Source: Persicaria tinctoria (lineage: Eukaryota > Streptophyta > Magnoliopsida > Caryophyllales > Polygonaceae). Taken from it: a DNA stretch of 64,000 nt. A program made the translations under genes and the position numbers. Numbering within the stretch: the first letter of the stretch is position 1; each line of letters starts with the position of its first letter. The DNA is taken from contig JBANSL010000013.1 of the NCBI GenBank assembly GCA_037127255.1, forward strand, positions 6,016,188-6,080,187. The letters run 5' to 3'. The notes below the pieces were generated by a model that saw only the letters and a list, made by a program, of their open reading frames with translations, was not told where the DNA came from and made no database searches. This document shows, piece by piece, positions 12,080-25,138 of this stretch.

Positions 12080-13359
12080 TTCATCAATTTGCCAAAATTA
12101 AACTAATCATCCTATCTCCATGCACAATTTTTAAGAAAATTAACAAATATATATACTATTTTACTCTTATTTATTACACTATTTTTTTTACTTTATTAAA
12201 AATGACAATTAAAAACCCACTAATCATTATAAGGACATTTTCGTAAAGTAAAATCCAAAATGCATATATATGTTTTTATGAACAAAACTAACACTCTAAA
12301 ATGACATGTTTGTCGAACTTATATAAGAAGTACTCCATTCGTTAAATAAAACATGTCACTTTATTATTCATATACGTTTCTGTAAAACATTAACTTCTTC
12401 TTCTTTTTTATTGATTTTTTTTTATTTTAAATAGTTTTTACCATCTAAAAAAATGCGTGAAAAGTAAATATAATCGACGTTACTTTTGCTCAGTGGGTGC
12501 GGGTGTGGCGGTCGACAAAGGAGGAACGAGGGTGAATGTCAGCGGCCCCAAATCGAAAACCCACGTCACGGTCGGAAAAGGAGGAACCAACGTCAACTTC
12601 AATGGTCCGAACGGAAAGCACGCCATCGTAACGGTAAAACCGGGCCCCAAAAACTTCCTCTACAAGTACGCCGCAACCGACACCCAACTCCATGATGATC
12701 CAAACACGGCCTTGTTCTTCCTCGAAAAAGACCTTATTACCCCTACCGGAAAGGCTTTGAGCCTCCGCTTCACCTCTACCACCCCTACCACCACCTTCCT
12801 ACCACGTCAGGTTGAGGATTCTACACCCTTCGAATCAAACAAGCTGTCTGATATTCTAACCCGCCTCGGCGTTACTCAAGGCTCCGCCGAGGCGGACGTC
12901 ATGAAGACGACTATAAAAGAGTGCGAAGAAAAGCCGGTGAAAGGAGAAGATAAGAAGTGTGTGGCCTCATTGGAGGCAATGGTTGACTACGCGACCTCCA
13001 AGCTCGAAACACGTGTTAGTGTTGCGTCGACCGATGCAGGTAACGACAAAGAAGAGAAGTACAAGATATTGAAGGCGGTGAGGATAGGGCGGAGGGAGGA
13101 GGCACATGCGGTGGTATGTCATAAGCAGAGTTATCCATATGCGGTGTTCTATTGCCATGAGACGTTAACGACTAGAGTTTATGGGGTGTCGCTGGAGGGT
13201 GTGGGAGGGGCCGAAGTGAAGGCGGTGGCGGTGTGCCACACAGACACGTCAGAGTGGAACCCTAAGCACTTGGCTTTCATGGTGTTGAAGGTTAGGCCGG
13301 GGAGTGTCCCGGTTTGCCATTTTCTGCCGGAGGATCATGTTGCGTGGGTGCCCAAATGA
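11791..13359 (+). CDS. BURP-domain protein, RD22-like (5' end not found)
   Basis: BURP proteins are secreted, wall-associated plant proteins; the RD22 subgroup is linked to drought and ABA responses. Exon 11791-11905 encodes the conserved piece EKYWKQVLPNTPIPKALKDS and ends at a GT donor in phase 1. The last exon, 12494-13359, follows a TTTTGCTCAG acceptor and keeps the frame. It carries RD22-type repeats (VGKGGTNVNFNGPNGK-like, twice) and a complete BURP domain: CH-X10-CH-X25-CH-X25-CH near the C-terminus, exactly the family spacing, ending HFLPEDHVAWVPK. The upstream exon with start codon and signal peptide was not found in the 700 bases before 11791; a MITE occupies part of that space. The gene may start further upstream or have lost its first exon. 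The intron holds a long TA repeat. Confidence 0.85.
12027..12076. repeat. (TA)25 microsatellite
   Basis: An uninterrupted TA dinucleotide run lies within the BURP gene intron. It is probably length-variable between individuals. Confidence 0.95.
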
Positions 13360-13866
13360 GGATGAATTAGGGTTTGATTAGGTTGTTCTCACTCTATATA
13401 AGATATATGTGCAATGCATGTTATATATATTATCGATACAATGTGTGTGCTTTTATGTACATGGAGATTTATGCGTGTTTGTCCCACCTTGTAATAAACT
13501 CCATATTAATAAGATCTACGATCGAGGTCGATCGATCTACGTTTACCAATACTTATCACACAATTATTATTATACTTGTCAAGATTTATTCTAATATGAA
13601 TAGAGCTTAAATTAATGGATATTTAATTTTGCGAGTTAACCCTGTGGTATAGTGTAATTCGGATGGTAAACAAGAATTTCAAGTTTTTCGACTGGTAACC
13701 TTGAGGTTTCAAAACTTTTTACGTCGCACCCAAAACTCTTGTTTTGGTTGAGAAATGAAAGTTTCAACCTTGAGATTTGAAGCTGCAATTGGCCGAAGAA
13801 AAAAGTTCGGAGAGATTCGTCACTGTCTACGGTGGTTCATATTTCTTCGAATGGAGGAAAATGGTA

Positions 13867-14250
13867 TGTTAGAAGAGGGTCATCCGACGTGGGGATGGGG
13901 GCACGCACGCCAAGCGTAACACGCGTCACCCAAGCCGAGCACACAAGCCGAGTGGGGTTCCATCCTAAAACCAATTGGTGTTAGGTGGGGTAGCTCACCA
14001 GCTTATATGCAAGGCTTGGATTCATTATTTAATCAATGTGGGATATGTCATATTTCACATCTTTCCACACAAACCCTCAAGCGTAACTGTCTGGCCACGC
14101 AATATTTGCCAGTTGTGCTTGACGACATATGCCTTAAGGCCGGCCAACCAATTAGACCAGGAACTCAAACCACACCGCACCCAACCGAACCTCGGCTCTG
14201 ATACCATGTTAAATCACGGTAGGTCATCCGACGGTGGGTCACCCCTTTTC
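13867..14250 (-). mobile_element. LTR/TRIM-like retroelement relic
   Basis: On the minus strand, TGGTATCAGAGCC (plus 14194-14206) is the classic primer-binding site complementary to initiator tRNA-Met, directly preceded by an LTR end (...TTTAACA, plus 14207). A second LTR-like end (...TTCTAACA) is at 13867, and both ends share GTCGGATGACC. The stretch 13867 to about 14071 reads as an LTR with promoter-like TGCATATAAGC. The internal region would be only about 120 bases, so a TRIM fits. The other LTR (above 14207) matches for only about 40 bases, so it is truncated. No protein is encoded. Confidence 0.5.
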
Positions 14251-15555
14251 TTTTTGGTGTTTCTTCTTTTGTTGCTCATTATTTCCGATGTTGTATGCTT
14301 TAGTTCCATGATGATTAGTTCGTCGTCGAACTTTTAGGCCTTTCGATTCATTGAAATTATTCGGTGTGTCGAATTACTTTCCGTTTTAAAAAAAGTGGAC
14401 ATAACGTTTTTTTCTTCTTAAAAGCATTGCAAGAAGCTCAAATGTTTGGAGTATTAAAAATTGAAAGAAGTATTATATATGAAGTATTATTCAAACCGAC
14501 TTGCTATTCATCGGTTTTGTTTTGCCAAATACTAGTGAGTTCACCGGCTTCCCGTTTCGTTAAGAGTTTTTTGCCTGGAAAAATTTGTCGACAAGGGAAG
14601 CCGGTCGCAAAATGTCTGTCAATTTTGCTAACACTGACTTTTCGATGTCAGCAATTTTTTTTTAGGTAAAGAATGCTCACCAACACTAAAAGCCGATAAA
14701 TAACTGTGCATTTGGCGAAATTTGGGTCGTGCGTTTAACATGTCCCTTATTAAAATACACATTATTATCAAATATATTAATTAATACAGTATATATGTTA
14801 AAAAGGAAATAAAAATTTGAATGAGGATTTTATGAAATAATAGAACTTTTATTTTGGTAAATATAGATAGTTTATCATGATAACCAATGAATAAGCATAT
14901 TTACTTTCTTTTTTGGCCTGAAAATACAACATTTACTTACATACCTCATATAAATAGTTAACTACCTTAAGTGACAAATTCTTTCAAGTCTATAAATAAG
15001 GATTAGTACTTTGAAGACATCACATTCTTAAACCTCTTTTTCCCTCCAAATGACATTTGATAGATATATCGCGATTTTATTGATTTGTCACTTTAGAAAT
15101 CTAAAAATCTTGCATACACTGTATAAACTTCAAGGGATCAACACTTCCACTTCGCAAATGGTATGATTTTTTGATAAATACTATTCATGATCATAGTTTT
15201 GAATTTATCATATTAAAAATGTATATTTTTAACAACAAAATAAATCATTGAATATTGTTTCAATATGTCTCCTAAATGCATATAAATATTCAAATTATGC
15301 ATATGTACCTAGCTATTATAATGGAAAAATTATGTAATAGTATTATGAGCCATTTCAATACTAAAACGAAACGACGCCGTTTTTTGCCACTAGAAAGAAA
15401 AATACAAAATCGTTTTTTGAGAGATTTTTGTATACGGGCAGATCCAACTCCCGTTTCATCTGCTAGTGATCGGCCGTTCGCTTCAACGCCTCCGCCCTAA
15501 TCGCCGGATTTCTCCTCCTGTCCCACCGCCGTCGATATCGCCGCCGGTATCCGCC
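14251..15555. promoter_or_regulatory. Intergenic region upstream of the AP-4 beta gene
   Basis: No gene or clear repeat is seen. The last 100-150 bases before 15556 are GC-richer, as expected for a 5' UTR. No TATA box was placed with confidence. Confidence 0.35.
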
Positions 15556-18500
15556 ATGGCTCCTCCTCCGGCTTCACAGCAGCGCTATCCCTCTCCATCT
15601 CAGCCTTCGGGGTAACACACACTCTCAATCCATCTGAATTCACCTAAAATCGGATCGAATTTTGACGATCTCGGAAACGCTAATCATCCAATTCAATGCA
15701 GGAAAGGCGAGGTATCCGATCTGAAGATTCAACTCCGGCAGCTCGCTGGCAGCCGAGCTCCCGGCGCAGACGACACGAAGCGGGAGCTCTTCAAGAAGGT
15801 GATCTCCTACATGACCATCGGCATCGATGTGTCCGCGCTCTTCAGCGAGATGGTGATGTGCTCCGCCACTTCAGATATCGTCCTCAAGAAGATGTGCTAC
15901 CTCTACGTTAGTAATTACGCTAAGAGCAATCCCGATCTGGCGCTCCTCACCATCAATTTCCTGCAACGGGATTGCAAGGATCAGGATCCCATGATCCGAG
16001 GGCTGGCGCTGAGGAGTTTAGGCTCCCTGCGGGTCACGAACCTGGTTGAGTATCTGGTTGGCCCGTTGAATTCCGGTTTGAAGGATGGGAGCGCGTATGT
16101 TAGGACGGTTGCTGCCATTGGGGTTTTGAAGTTGTACCATATTTCCGCGTCTACTTGTGTGGATGCGGATTTCACTTCGATGCTCAAGCATATGATGCTT
16201 AATGATAAGGATACTCAGGTAGGCCGGATCTTAATTGACTATATTTCTGGAGGATTTTGCATTTTATTGTTTGGATAGAAAATGCTTTGATTCAAGGTTA
16301 GGGAAGGGGTTGGTTGTCACTCGTCTGCTAAGTTTAGTCCATAATATGTTGGATGATGCATCACTTATGTTGTTCGTGCAATATAGGTTTCTGGAATTTT
16401 TACTTATCATCATGGAATGCAACCTTCAAATGGCTGTTGCTTCTATTGTGTGAATAATTAACTGTTAGGATTTTTTAAAAAAAAATCTTAATTTTGTAAT
16501 CTGTTTTCTTATGTGGTAGAAATGTTTGTTGTTGAAGTCTTGAAATGATCATGATGCAACCAAACTAGTTGTTAGGCATTTGACAAACTTGCCCCCTTCT
16601 TTGGTTCTTATCTTCAGAAACATGTCACAGGCCCTGGATGTTGTACTGCTCTGAAGAAACATGAATGGCTTAACTTGACTGCAGTGTTTGTCTTGAAGTA
16701 TTTAAATGAGTATTGTATTTGAGAATTAGTTACCAATGTGGGCAGCTGAAACAGTTTTCATGTACTTCTGATATGGAAATTTGGTTACAACTTGCGAATG
16801 CAGAAGCCATGGAGTTGGATTATAGTTATTAAATCATTTTATGCCTTGTCTAGTCACTTTTATTGATAGTCCTGTTATTTTGTTGGATGTGCCCAAAGAG
16901 ATAAGACACTACAAGTCACACCTTTACCTGTTGTTCCCTATTCTGGTGCCAGGTTGTTGCCAATTGCTTAGCAGCCCTTCAGGAGATATGGAGTGCAGAA
17001 GCAAGCCATTCTGAAGAAGCAGTCCGCGAGAGAGATGCTTTGCTTGGGAAGCCCCTTGTATATTACCTTCTAAACAGGTACAATTTTTTTTAATCTACAA
17101 CCATTGAATAATGTTCCATATTTCTACAAGCTTTGAAACATAGCTCTAGTTTAAAGAGTTGCAATGGGTATGATGGACTTGAATCACTTCTACATCCAAC
17201 ATGATGTTCCTCTATCCAATGTTCGCTAGGAGCCTTATTAATGCGAATCAAGACTATCAAGTAATGGAAACCTTTAAAAGTGTTGATTACATGTATATTT
17301 TTTTAAAAACTACTGTATATAGTAAATCAAATACCCTAATTATTATTATTATTATTTTATCTTTCTCAATTATGATTTTATTTTTATGATTGATTAAATA
17401 AGTGAAGCAGATCTTGAATATCAGGATTACTATTTTATAATTTCAACAAAACTATCAGCTGGCCTCCTAGAGGTTTGAGGTACTGCGAATGCTATATGGT
17501 AGGAAAATCTTGACACTGTTGAAAGTTAGAAGTTTAGCGCACATGTTCTTAATAAAGTTTTGTGAATATATGGAACTGGAAAAAATCTAAAATATTCAGT
17601 GGCACATATCATCTTGGAAAAATATGCAATTCGGTCTTGCTACTTTGTGTTGGGGGGGGGGGGTGTTGGGGGGTTTCATTGTGACTTTTCCCTCCCTTTT
17701 CCATGTCTTGCAAGACCATGCCTTATGTTCTTTAAGCTCCTGAATGTGCAGGATCCGGGAATTCAGTGAATGGGCTCAATGTCTTGTGCTTGAACTAGTG
17801 GTTAAATATGTCCCATCTGAAAGTGAAGAAATATTTGACATCATGAACATCCTTGAGGACAGGCTTCAGCATGCTAACAGTGCTGTTGTTTTAGCAACCG
17901 TAAAGGTTTTCCTGCACCTGACCCTGTCCATGACTGATGTTCATCAGCAGGTACTATTCTTGTACATATATGGCTCTATTATGAAGCCTATCTATTTTTT
18001 TAACTATTCCCGTTTTATTAAATTGAATCTAATACACAGTATCAATTAATGGAGGGAAAATTTATCACCTAACCTGAACTAAGGATTATAGCATTATATT
18101 GGATTAAGTGTAAAGAGATAAATGCCTAAATTTTGTATATACCCTTGGCATATATCCCATGCCATTTCTTGCGAAGAGCTGTCGGTTAAGCCCTATTGTT
18201 TAAGTGTCAAGTTGATGTATCAAACCATAAATTCAAACCAGAAGTTTAAATATGATTGTAAATGAAACCAATGAATAGATACCCTTAATTTCCATTATGA
18301 AACCCTAAAAATTTTCGAGGAGGCGAGGGGTGGGCTTTGATGGGGAAGGTGTAACAGAGGAAACTTCATGGTGTGTAAGAGTGCATAATGGGCTGTTTAA
18401 GGTTCTTCGGAAGAGAGTAAGTTTTATCCAGATCTAGCAGAGGTTGGGGTGCCTCCAAGGACTTAACCATAAACGGCGTTGACCAGGAAACCAAGGGGAC

Positions 18501-21500
18501 TTTAACATTACTTATATCTTATGGTATTGACTGTTGATCAGTAAAACAATCCCTCTTAATACTCAACCACGTATGTGCCAAATTCCAGCTGTTATTCCCG
18601 CAGAATTCATGAAGTTGGCAATTCCATTTCAGGTATATGAACGGATTAAGCCACCTTTGATCACATTAGTCAGTACGGGAAGTTCAGAACTGTCTTATGC
18701 AGTGCTAAGCCATCTTCATCTGCTAGTGATGCGTGCACCAATGCTATTCTCTTCCGATTACAAGCATTTTTACTGTCAGTACAATGAGCCATCTTATGTG
18801 AAGAAGTTGAAGCTAGAAATGTTGACAGCAGTAGCAAATGAGAATAATACATATGAAATTGGTATGAAATCCTCTTACCTTCTTAGTTGTAATTGTGGAA
18901 TTAAAAAGCTTTTACACGTTAACTAAAAAAGTCTTTTTAAGTTGAGACTTTTTCTTTATTTTCTAGAATTCCAACCTGTTGATGTTGATTGACATCTTGT
19001 TCTTTCCACGTTTCAGTTACGGAATTATGTGAATATGCGGCCAATGTTGATGTTCCTATTGCAAGAGAATCAATCCGGGCTGTTGGAAAGATAGCATTGC
19101 AGCAGTATGATGTGAATGCAATTGTTGACAGGCTGCTTCAATTCCTAGAGATGGAAAAAGATCATGTTACTGCTGAAACTCTTGTAAGTATTCTTGTAAA
19201 GCACCACACTTGTATAGCATCAGTATTATGTGCTGAATTTCAATGTTACAAACTGCTGCAACAGGTCCTTATCAAAGATCTGCTGCGTAAATATCCGCAA
19301 TGGAGTCAAGACTGCATTGCTGTTGTTGGCAGTATTAGCAGTAAAAATGTTCAGGAACCGAAGGCAAAGGCAGCTCTTATCTGGATGCTTGGGGAATATG
19401 CCCAGGAAATGGCTGATGCTCCTTATATCCTGGAAGGTTTTATTGAGAACTGGGAGGAAGAGCATTCAGCTGAGGTAATGATCCTTCTGAGTTTGTAGAT
19501 GTCCTGGCAAACTCAAGAAGACAAATTTGTGATATGATCAATTGGACCTTGACTAATTAGCAGTTATTGCATTTTGAAGTGGGTAGCTAAATTTTACTTT
19601 GCACAAGTATAGGAAAGGAATGTGTTAATTATGATCCTGTATGAATATGTTAAGAATTTGCCGGCAAGGACAGTAGACACCTTTATCATGTATAGCTCCA
19701 CTTGCAAAGAACTTGACTTTCAGTTGCAGCATCAGTCACCAGTCTCATGTTTGCCAATTTGGTTGTTGTTGGATTAATTTTGGTGCCTCATTAACTTTCA
19801 TCCTTTATTTATGTTATGTAAGGGATATGAATATCCCATAGAATTTCATGTTGGTGAGCTTTCTATTGACATTGGCATTATTCTACTTGCTTTTGCTATT
19901 TGAACAGGTTCGCTTGCATCTTCTAACAGCTGTAATGAAGTGTTTCTTTACAAAGCCACCTGAAACTCAAAAGGCACTAGGAGCAGCATTGGCTGCTGGG
20001 ATTTCAGATTTCCACCAAGTATGAAATATATTCTTAATTCAGAGGTCAAGTTATTATGACAAGGATAAGTTTGATTTAACCGTCAATTTATTGCAGGATG
20101 TTCATGATAGGGCCTTGTTCTATTATAGGCTTTTGCAATACAATATTTCCGTAGCTGAAAAAGTTGTGAACCCTCCAAAGCAAGCAGTCTCAGTCTTTGC
20201 TGATACGCAAAGTAGTGAGATCAAAGATCGGATATTTGATGAGTTCAACAGTCTATCTGTTGTTTATGAGAAGGTATCTTAAACTTCCCTGTTCAAACTA
20301 ATTGTTGCTGCAAACTGTATTTTGTGTTGCTTGTTGTCTTTCTGTGACTCTGAGCGATATGTGCTCAAAGAAGAGCTATCTGCTAATTATTAATCCACTA
20401 GGGAATTCTGGGCAACTTGATACCAATACCAGAGGCAACTTTATCATTATTGGATTGTCATTAATATTGTTTCTGTAGATGAAGTTTTCTGCCTCACAAG
20501 ATATGCTTCGGACCTTCTTCCCTCTTATCATCCCTTGCTGGTTATTAGTGTCTAGTTTAGGGAGTAGGTTGCCTATTATTCAGTTCTTTGGGAAATTGTT
20601 GCCATTCTTCTGATGTTGAAATCTAAAAAAAAAAGTCTTAGATTGTTTTTTAAGAATCAATATTTTATTAGCTTAAAAGCTCCTTGCAATGATCTTTTCT
20701 CCACTTTTTACACTTTTTGTTGTCCTTGTCTGTCACTCTATCCCTTCTCCATCTTGAAATTCCATATACTCAATGGCTCAGCATTTTTGTCAAGTCCTAT
20801 CTCCCCACCTTACTGCTTTCTTCTGACCTGCTCCTCTCTTTTGTGGCTTCTCTTCCAATTATACTGGAGGCGCTCTTTGTGCTTGCAAAAAGATTAACTG
20901 GATATGTTTAGGTTGATTAGACTCGTTAAAACTTAGCCTGACCAAATCCGAACAAAACCACCTAACTGCAAAGGGGCCCAGATTGTGATATCTTTGAGCA
21001 TTGTTTTATGGTGATTGGAAATTGTATCGGCAATTTGAGTCTTATTGGTGTGATCGTTTGTAAATTCTAGTTTACACTGGATTTATTTTATTAAGATGAT
21101 TTCTCAACATCTTGCAGCCTTCTTTCATGTTCACTGACAAGGAACATCGAGCACCATTCGAGTTTTCAGATGAGATTGGAAACCTAGCTATTGGAGCAGA
21201 GTCTGCTGATAGTGTTGTCCTTGCTCAAAGAGTTGAAGAAAATGATAAGGATCTTCTTCTTACCACGTCAGAGAAGGAACAGAATGGAGCTCTCAGTCAT
21301 AATGGCTCTGCATACGACGCTCCACTTTATAGCTCTTCAGCTCTTGTGCCAATACCAGACACACAATCTTCAGCTCAAACTCAGCAGCCAAGCCTGGCGA
21401 TTGATGACTTACTGGGTCTGAGTTTACAACCCGAACCCGCTCCTCTTTCTCTGAAACTTAAAGAAAAGGCTGTTCTTGATCCTGCCACTTTCCAGCAAAA

Positions 21501-22269
21501 ATGGCGCCAACTTCCCATATCATTGTCAAAGGTTTGCTTTATTTTATACATTTCAAACTTTTAGTTTTTTTCCTTGCTTACTTTGTGTACTGTTGTTCTG
21601 CCTATGAGAGAAAATTTCTATGAAACTTGGAGGATGCATCCTTTGCATAAATGCTGGAATGGTAAATTTGTTGAAAGAAAAGAACTTTGGTATAATAAGT
21701 CCAAACTAAGGGACTAATCATAAAAAACCCGAGACCAAAAACCTCACCCTGAAGTGTACAAGCTCCTTTCATAAATGACTTAAACGCTCTAAGTCCATAA
21801 TCTGATTTGCTAGGTTGTTCACTTCTTTTCTTTCTTACTCTCAATGTGCTGTTCTTTTTTATTCTTTTTACATGCATATATTTTTGACACTTTGTGCTCT
21901 TCGAATTCTGTATTTTGGGATGATCCCAATTTTTTCCCGGTGTTCTTTGTGATGGACAAGATTTCAAACTTGTTGCAGGAATCCTCCCTAAGCCCTCTTG
22001 TAGTAGCAGCCTTGACAACGCCCCAAACACTCCTCCAGCATATGGTCGCGCAATCCATTCATTGCATTGCATCTGGCGGTCAAGCCCCCAACTTCAAGTA
22101 CTTCTTCTACGCGCAAAAAGCGGAGGATACATCAACCTTCTTAGTCGAGTGCGTCATCAACACTTCGTCTTGTAAAGCGCAGATAAAGATCAAAGCAGAC
22201 GATCAAAACACATCCCAAGCCTTCTCTGATCTGTTCCAAACAGCGTTGTCCACGTTTGGTTCATTGTAA
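15556..22269 (+). CDS. AP4B: AP-4 complex subunit beta (beta-adaptin-like A)
   Basis: Large subunit of the AP-4 adaptor, which sorts cargo at the trans-Golgi network, in plants including vacuolar sorting receptors. Eleven exons join in frame with GT-AG junctions: 15556-15611, 15702-16218, 16953-17077, 17752-17950, 18633-18861, 19017-19183, 19265-19474, 19908-20018, 20097-20273, 21118-21531, 21979-22269, giving about 831 residues, the family's usual size. Residues about 25-597 form the adaptin trunk (KCYLYVSNYA-type and DPMIRGLALRSLGSLR motifs of beta-adaptins). Exon 10 encodes a low-complexity hinge rich in S and Q, and exon 11 the C-terminal ear. I prefer AP-4 over AP-1/2 beta for the short ear and the characteristic N-terminus, from memory of the family. 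The start is the first ATG, in a good CCGCCATGG context. No break seen. A degraded copy of exons 5-6 is at 32787-33350. Confidence 0.92.
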
Positions 22270-22900
22270 GTCGTTCAATTTTCCTACAAAACCCTTTCTC
22301 TTGTATTGCCTCCTTGGTATCAAATACATCAGAAGATAGAAATCCAGAGATCTTTAATGCAGCCTTTTCTTGGCTTTGAAACCATGTACAAGTTTTCGTT
22401 TCCTCGAGTTGGTCCTATCAGCAGTGATTCGTGCTGTTTTTGTCACCATAGTATAAGGTAAAGTGACCGTGAATGCATACCATTTGTTGCAAATGCATAC
22501 CATTTGTTGTAATTTTAACTTTTCCGGGGTGTAGTGGTGGTGGTGGGGACGGTGGGGTGTCATTGTTTGAAGAAATTGGGATCAATGTGTAGTCATTTTA
22601 TTTGAGAAGCTAGTATAACACCTCAAGAATGGATACAAGTGAACGGTTGTCAAACATACGTAGGTTAAGGGTAAAAATTATTCTTTTTATAGCACTACTG
22701 GTTAACAAAAGTAAAATAAGTTTCTGTTTGTCAGTTTTATCGGTCTCTTAAGAATCAGACATGTTTAATATCGACTTCGGATGCAGATATCGGCAAAAGA
22801 GTCAGTGTGTGCTTCGTTGTGGCGATGGTGCTTTATCATCACCGGTTCCCAGTGTTAGTGACGTGACCGTGTGTTTGGTGAGACAATGGTCTTGTCAAGT
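22270..22900. other. 3' flank of the AP-4 beta gene
   Basis: No gene seen. A G-rich patch with GGTGGTGGTGGGG lies around 22528-22560. The rest is ordinary intergenic sequence. Confidence 0.4.
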
Positions 22901-23335
22901 AGGGTTGTTCAAAATTCGGTTCAAACCAACCAAATCAAGCCTAAAACCGAATATCTTAGGTTAGGTTTTTGGTCCAGTTCGATTTAAGTTTTTTTCAGTT
23001 CAAACCTAACTTTTATGAATTTAAATAAAAACATTATACGATACTAGTTTGGGTTCAATCAATTCTCATAAAAAAAATTATAATCCATTATAAGATATTT
23101 TAGGTATTTTAAAGAAATTTTCTACTCCGTATAACATAATTTTTTTAAAAAAAAGATTAAATATTTTTTTATAATTAATTGCCAATTAGACTCAGTTAGA
23201 TTCGAAATCTGAACCGAACCTAAATCAATCGAATTGAACCTAAGGTGTTAGTTAGGTTCGATTTTCAATTTCTAAAAATTCGATTTTTAGTTCGTTTGAC
23301 CTGATTTTGAACCGACCGACCTAATTCCAGGGTCA
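22900..23335. repeat. Degenerate inverted-end element (hAT-like?)
   Basis: The left part GTTCAAAATTCGGTTCAAACC has an imperfect inverse near the right (GATTTTGAACCGACCGACC), and the body is full of GAACCGAACC/GGTTCGATTT pairs. This resembles a family of small hAT-like repeats. No target duplication was found. Confidence 0.35.
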
Positions 23336-23713
23336 TTTTTCATGTATGGTACCGAATCCAAACTTAAAAACCTGCGTTCAATCAAATCTTTCTCAAGTGT
23401 TTGATCCTAGTCCTACTTCCTTTTCCAGAATATATATCCACTTTTAGAAAATCTTTTATTTACGAAAACATCGAATATCCCACAATAAAAAGTCGTATTA
23501 TGACAGATTTGAAGATATTTTACGTTGTATATTCGAATTCGAAAAACGTTTTCATAAATATACTCCGTACTATTTGAAGCATTTACAAATTCGAAAAACG
23601 TTTTCATAAATATACTTCGCATCTGTAAAATTGCCTCAATACTTTTAAATTGTTTTGAAAAGTCAAAATTAGAATATTATAAAAAGTGCATATTCTATTT
23701 TATTTTTATATTA

Positions 23714-23889
23714 CTTCCATCTGAAAATACATGTCATTTTATTTTTTGTTACGTTTTTTAGGAGATAAAAATTATATAAAAAATTTTAATTTTTTTTAAT
23801 TGTTACAATAAGTTGATATTTTATATATTTTTGTAACTCTAAAAAATGTGTCATAAAGTCAAATGATATGTATTTCCAAACTGGAGAAG
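23714..23889. mobile_element. Mariner/Stowaway-type MITE
   Basis: It begins CTTCCATCTGAAAATACATG after TA and ends with the inverse CATATGTATTTCC..CTGGAGAAG-type sequence. The inner arms GTCATTTTAT and AAAATGTGTCATAAAGTCAAATGA also pair. The right TA is imperfect. Confidence 0.5.
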
Positions 23890-24075
23890 GATATAAAGGA
23901 GAAGTTGCATTTCGCAAAAAAAAAAAAAAATCTTAATCGTAATATTTTTAACTAATTGAAAATAATCTATACAATATAATGATATATGTTCAAGAGAAAT
24001 TGTACTAAATTTTTTTCTGTCTCGACCTAAATATGAATATACTCGTATTATATTATGTGTCTTTTATTTATATAG

Positions 24076-24259
24076 TTTTTTTTTTGGATTTACATAGGTA
24101 TTTGAGACTATTAACACTTGACTAATTACATATGGGCCCCGAAGTTAACGATTAGGTAAATCTTCAATTGCCACTCCACCTCTTGGTCGGATTCAAACTA
24201 GAGACCTTTGGCTACTATCCGCATACCCCGAACCTGATGAACTAACTGAAGATATATGG
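24076..24259 (-). mobile_element. tRNA-derived SINE
   Basis: Flanked by a perfect 14-bp duplication TTTTATTTATATAG (24062-24075 and 24260-24273). On the minus strand it starts with a tRNA-like A box region (CAGTTAGTTCATCAGGTTCG), has a B box TAGTTTGAATCC about 35 bases later, and ends in an A-run. The core GTAGCCAAAGGTC is shared with the element at 40382-40507, so they belong to one family or a related pair. Confidence 0.75.
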
Positions 24260-24573
24260 TTTTATTTATATAGTTTTTTATTATATTAAAAAAACGTGTG
24301 TGAATAGAAAACAACATCCGTTTATAATAATTTAATTAATAGAATATTTATAACATAATATTATGATAATAATAATAATAAAAATCGAAATGAATATATA
24401 ATACGGAGTATGTTTCATTCATTACTAATGTATTATAAAATTTGCTAAAAATAGCACAAAATTTGAACCATTACTTTTGTTTTCTAATACAAAAACTCAA
24501 TATATAACTAATTGAATGTCACCAAAGATCATAGCACTTGTGCCGTTAATAACTACCACCCTCGATGCGCGCG

Positions 24574-25110
24574 CTAAACGGTTTCCATCCTTGGTTGGTT
24601 GCAGTTGATCCAACCCAACTGCTTAAGCTCATCGAATTGCACATCGTCCTCCCATCCATAGTTGGCTAAGAGGCGCGGGTCGATATCGACTAACAACGAG
24701 GCTTCTTTCTCGGCCTCACACTCCGCAGCCCACGCTAGGCTCTTCTCACGCTCCCTATCCAAGTCCGAGACGAGCTCGGGGTCGATGCTCGCATCCCAAT
24801 CGATCTCATCGATGTAGATGTTCGGATCAGGCAACTTCGCTTCGCAATGGGAGCCGTTCACCTGCGCCCAGTACCGTTTCTTGGCGCTCTTGAACGCCTC
24901 CTCGCCGGCCCTGTCGTTCCACCCGACGACCTTGGGGTATAGGTGCATATATTTCTTCATCTCGACGACCTTTCGCCATGGAATCATACCAATTGTCGCG
25001 CAGAATCTCTTTTCCCATGAAGGAACGGATCTTTCTAGGCGTTTAGTAACGCTGCCGGATAATCCGTTCCTCCCAGAGTCGCATGAAGTGTCACAGTTTC
25101 TCCAACTCAT
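24574..25110 (-). CDS. Plant-conserved protein of unknown function
   Basis: A 178-residue single-exon frame. It contains a block I recall as conserved across flowering plants but without known function: WEKRFCATIGMIPWRKVVE at about 32-50, then YPKVVGWNDRAGEEAF and LPDPNIYIDEIDWDASIDPELVSDLDRE. The C-terminal third is acidic (EREKSLAWAAECEAEKEASLL). It is soluble, with no signal peptide or membrane segment. The ATG at 25110 is the first in this frame after an in-frame break; a TATA box lies about 120 bases upstream and a tiny upstream ORF sits at 25115-25138. I do not assign a biochemical role. Confidence 0.8.
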   Translation of the reverse strand: MSWRNCDTSCDSGRNGLSGSVTKRLERSVPSWEKRFCATIGMIPWRKVVEMKKYMHLYPKVVGWNDRAGEEAFKSAKKRYWAQVNGSHCEAKLPDPNIYIDEIDWDASIDPELVSDLDREREKSLAWAAECEAEKEASLLVDIDPRLLANYGWEDDVQFDELKQLGWINCNQPRMETV

Positions 25111-25114
25111 TCTC

Positions 25115-25138
25115 TTAGCAGCACTGCAAGCAATTCAT
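25115..25138 (-). promoter_or_regulatory. Upstream mini-ORF (7 codons plus stop)
   Basis: On the minus strand a short frame MNCLQCC-stop ends 4 bases before the start codon at 25110. If transcribed, it could reduce translation of the main frame. Alternatively, TTGCAG inside it could be a splice acceptor. Confidence 0.4.

Noticed and set aside
13635..13790. Possible further SINE (AACCCTGTGGTATAGTGTAA...)
   Set aside because: The A box is weak, there is no convincing B box, and no target duplication was found.
13975..14337. 120-codon frame after the BURP gene
   Set aside because: It overlaps an LTR end and primer-binding site of a retroelement relic, so it is not a gene.
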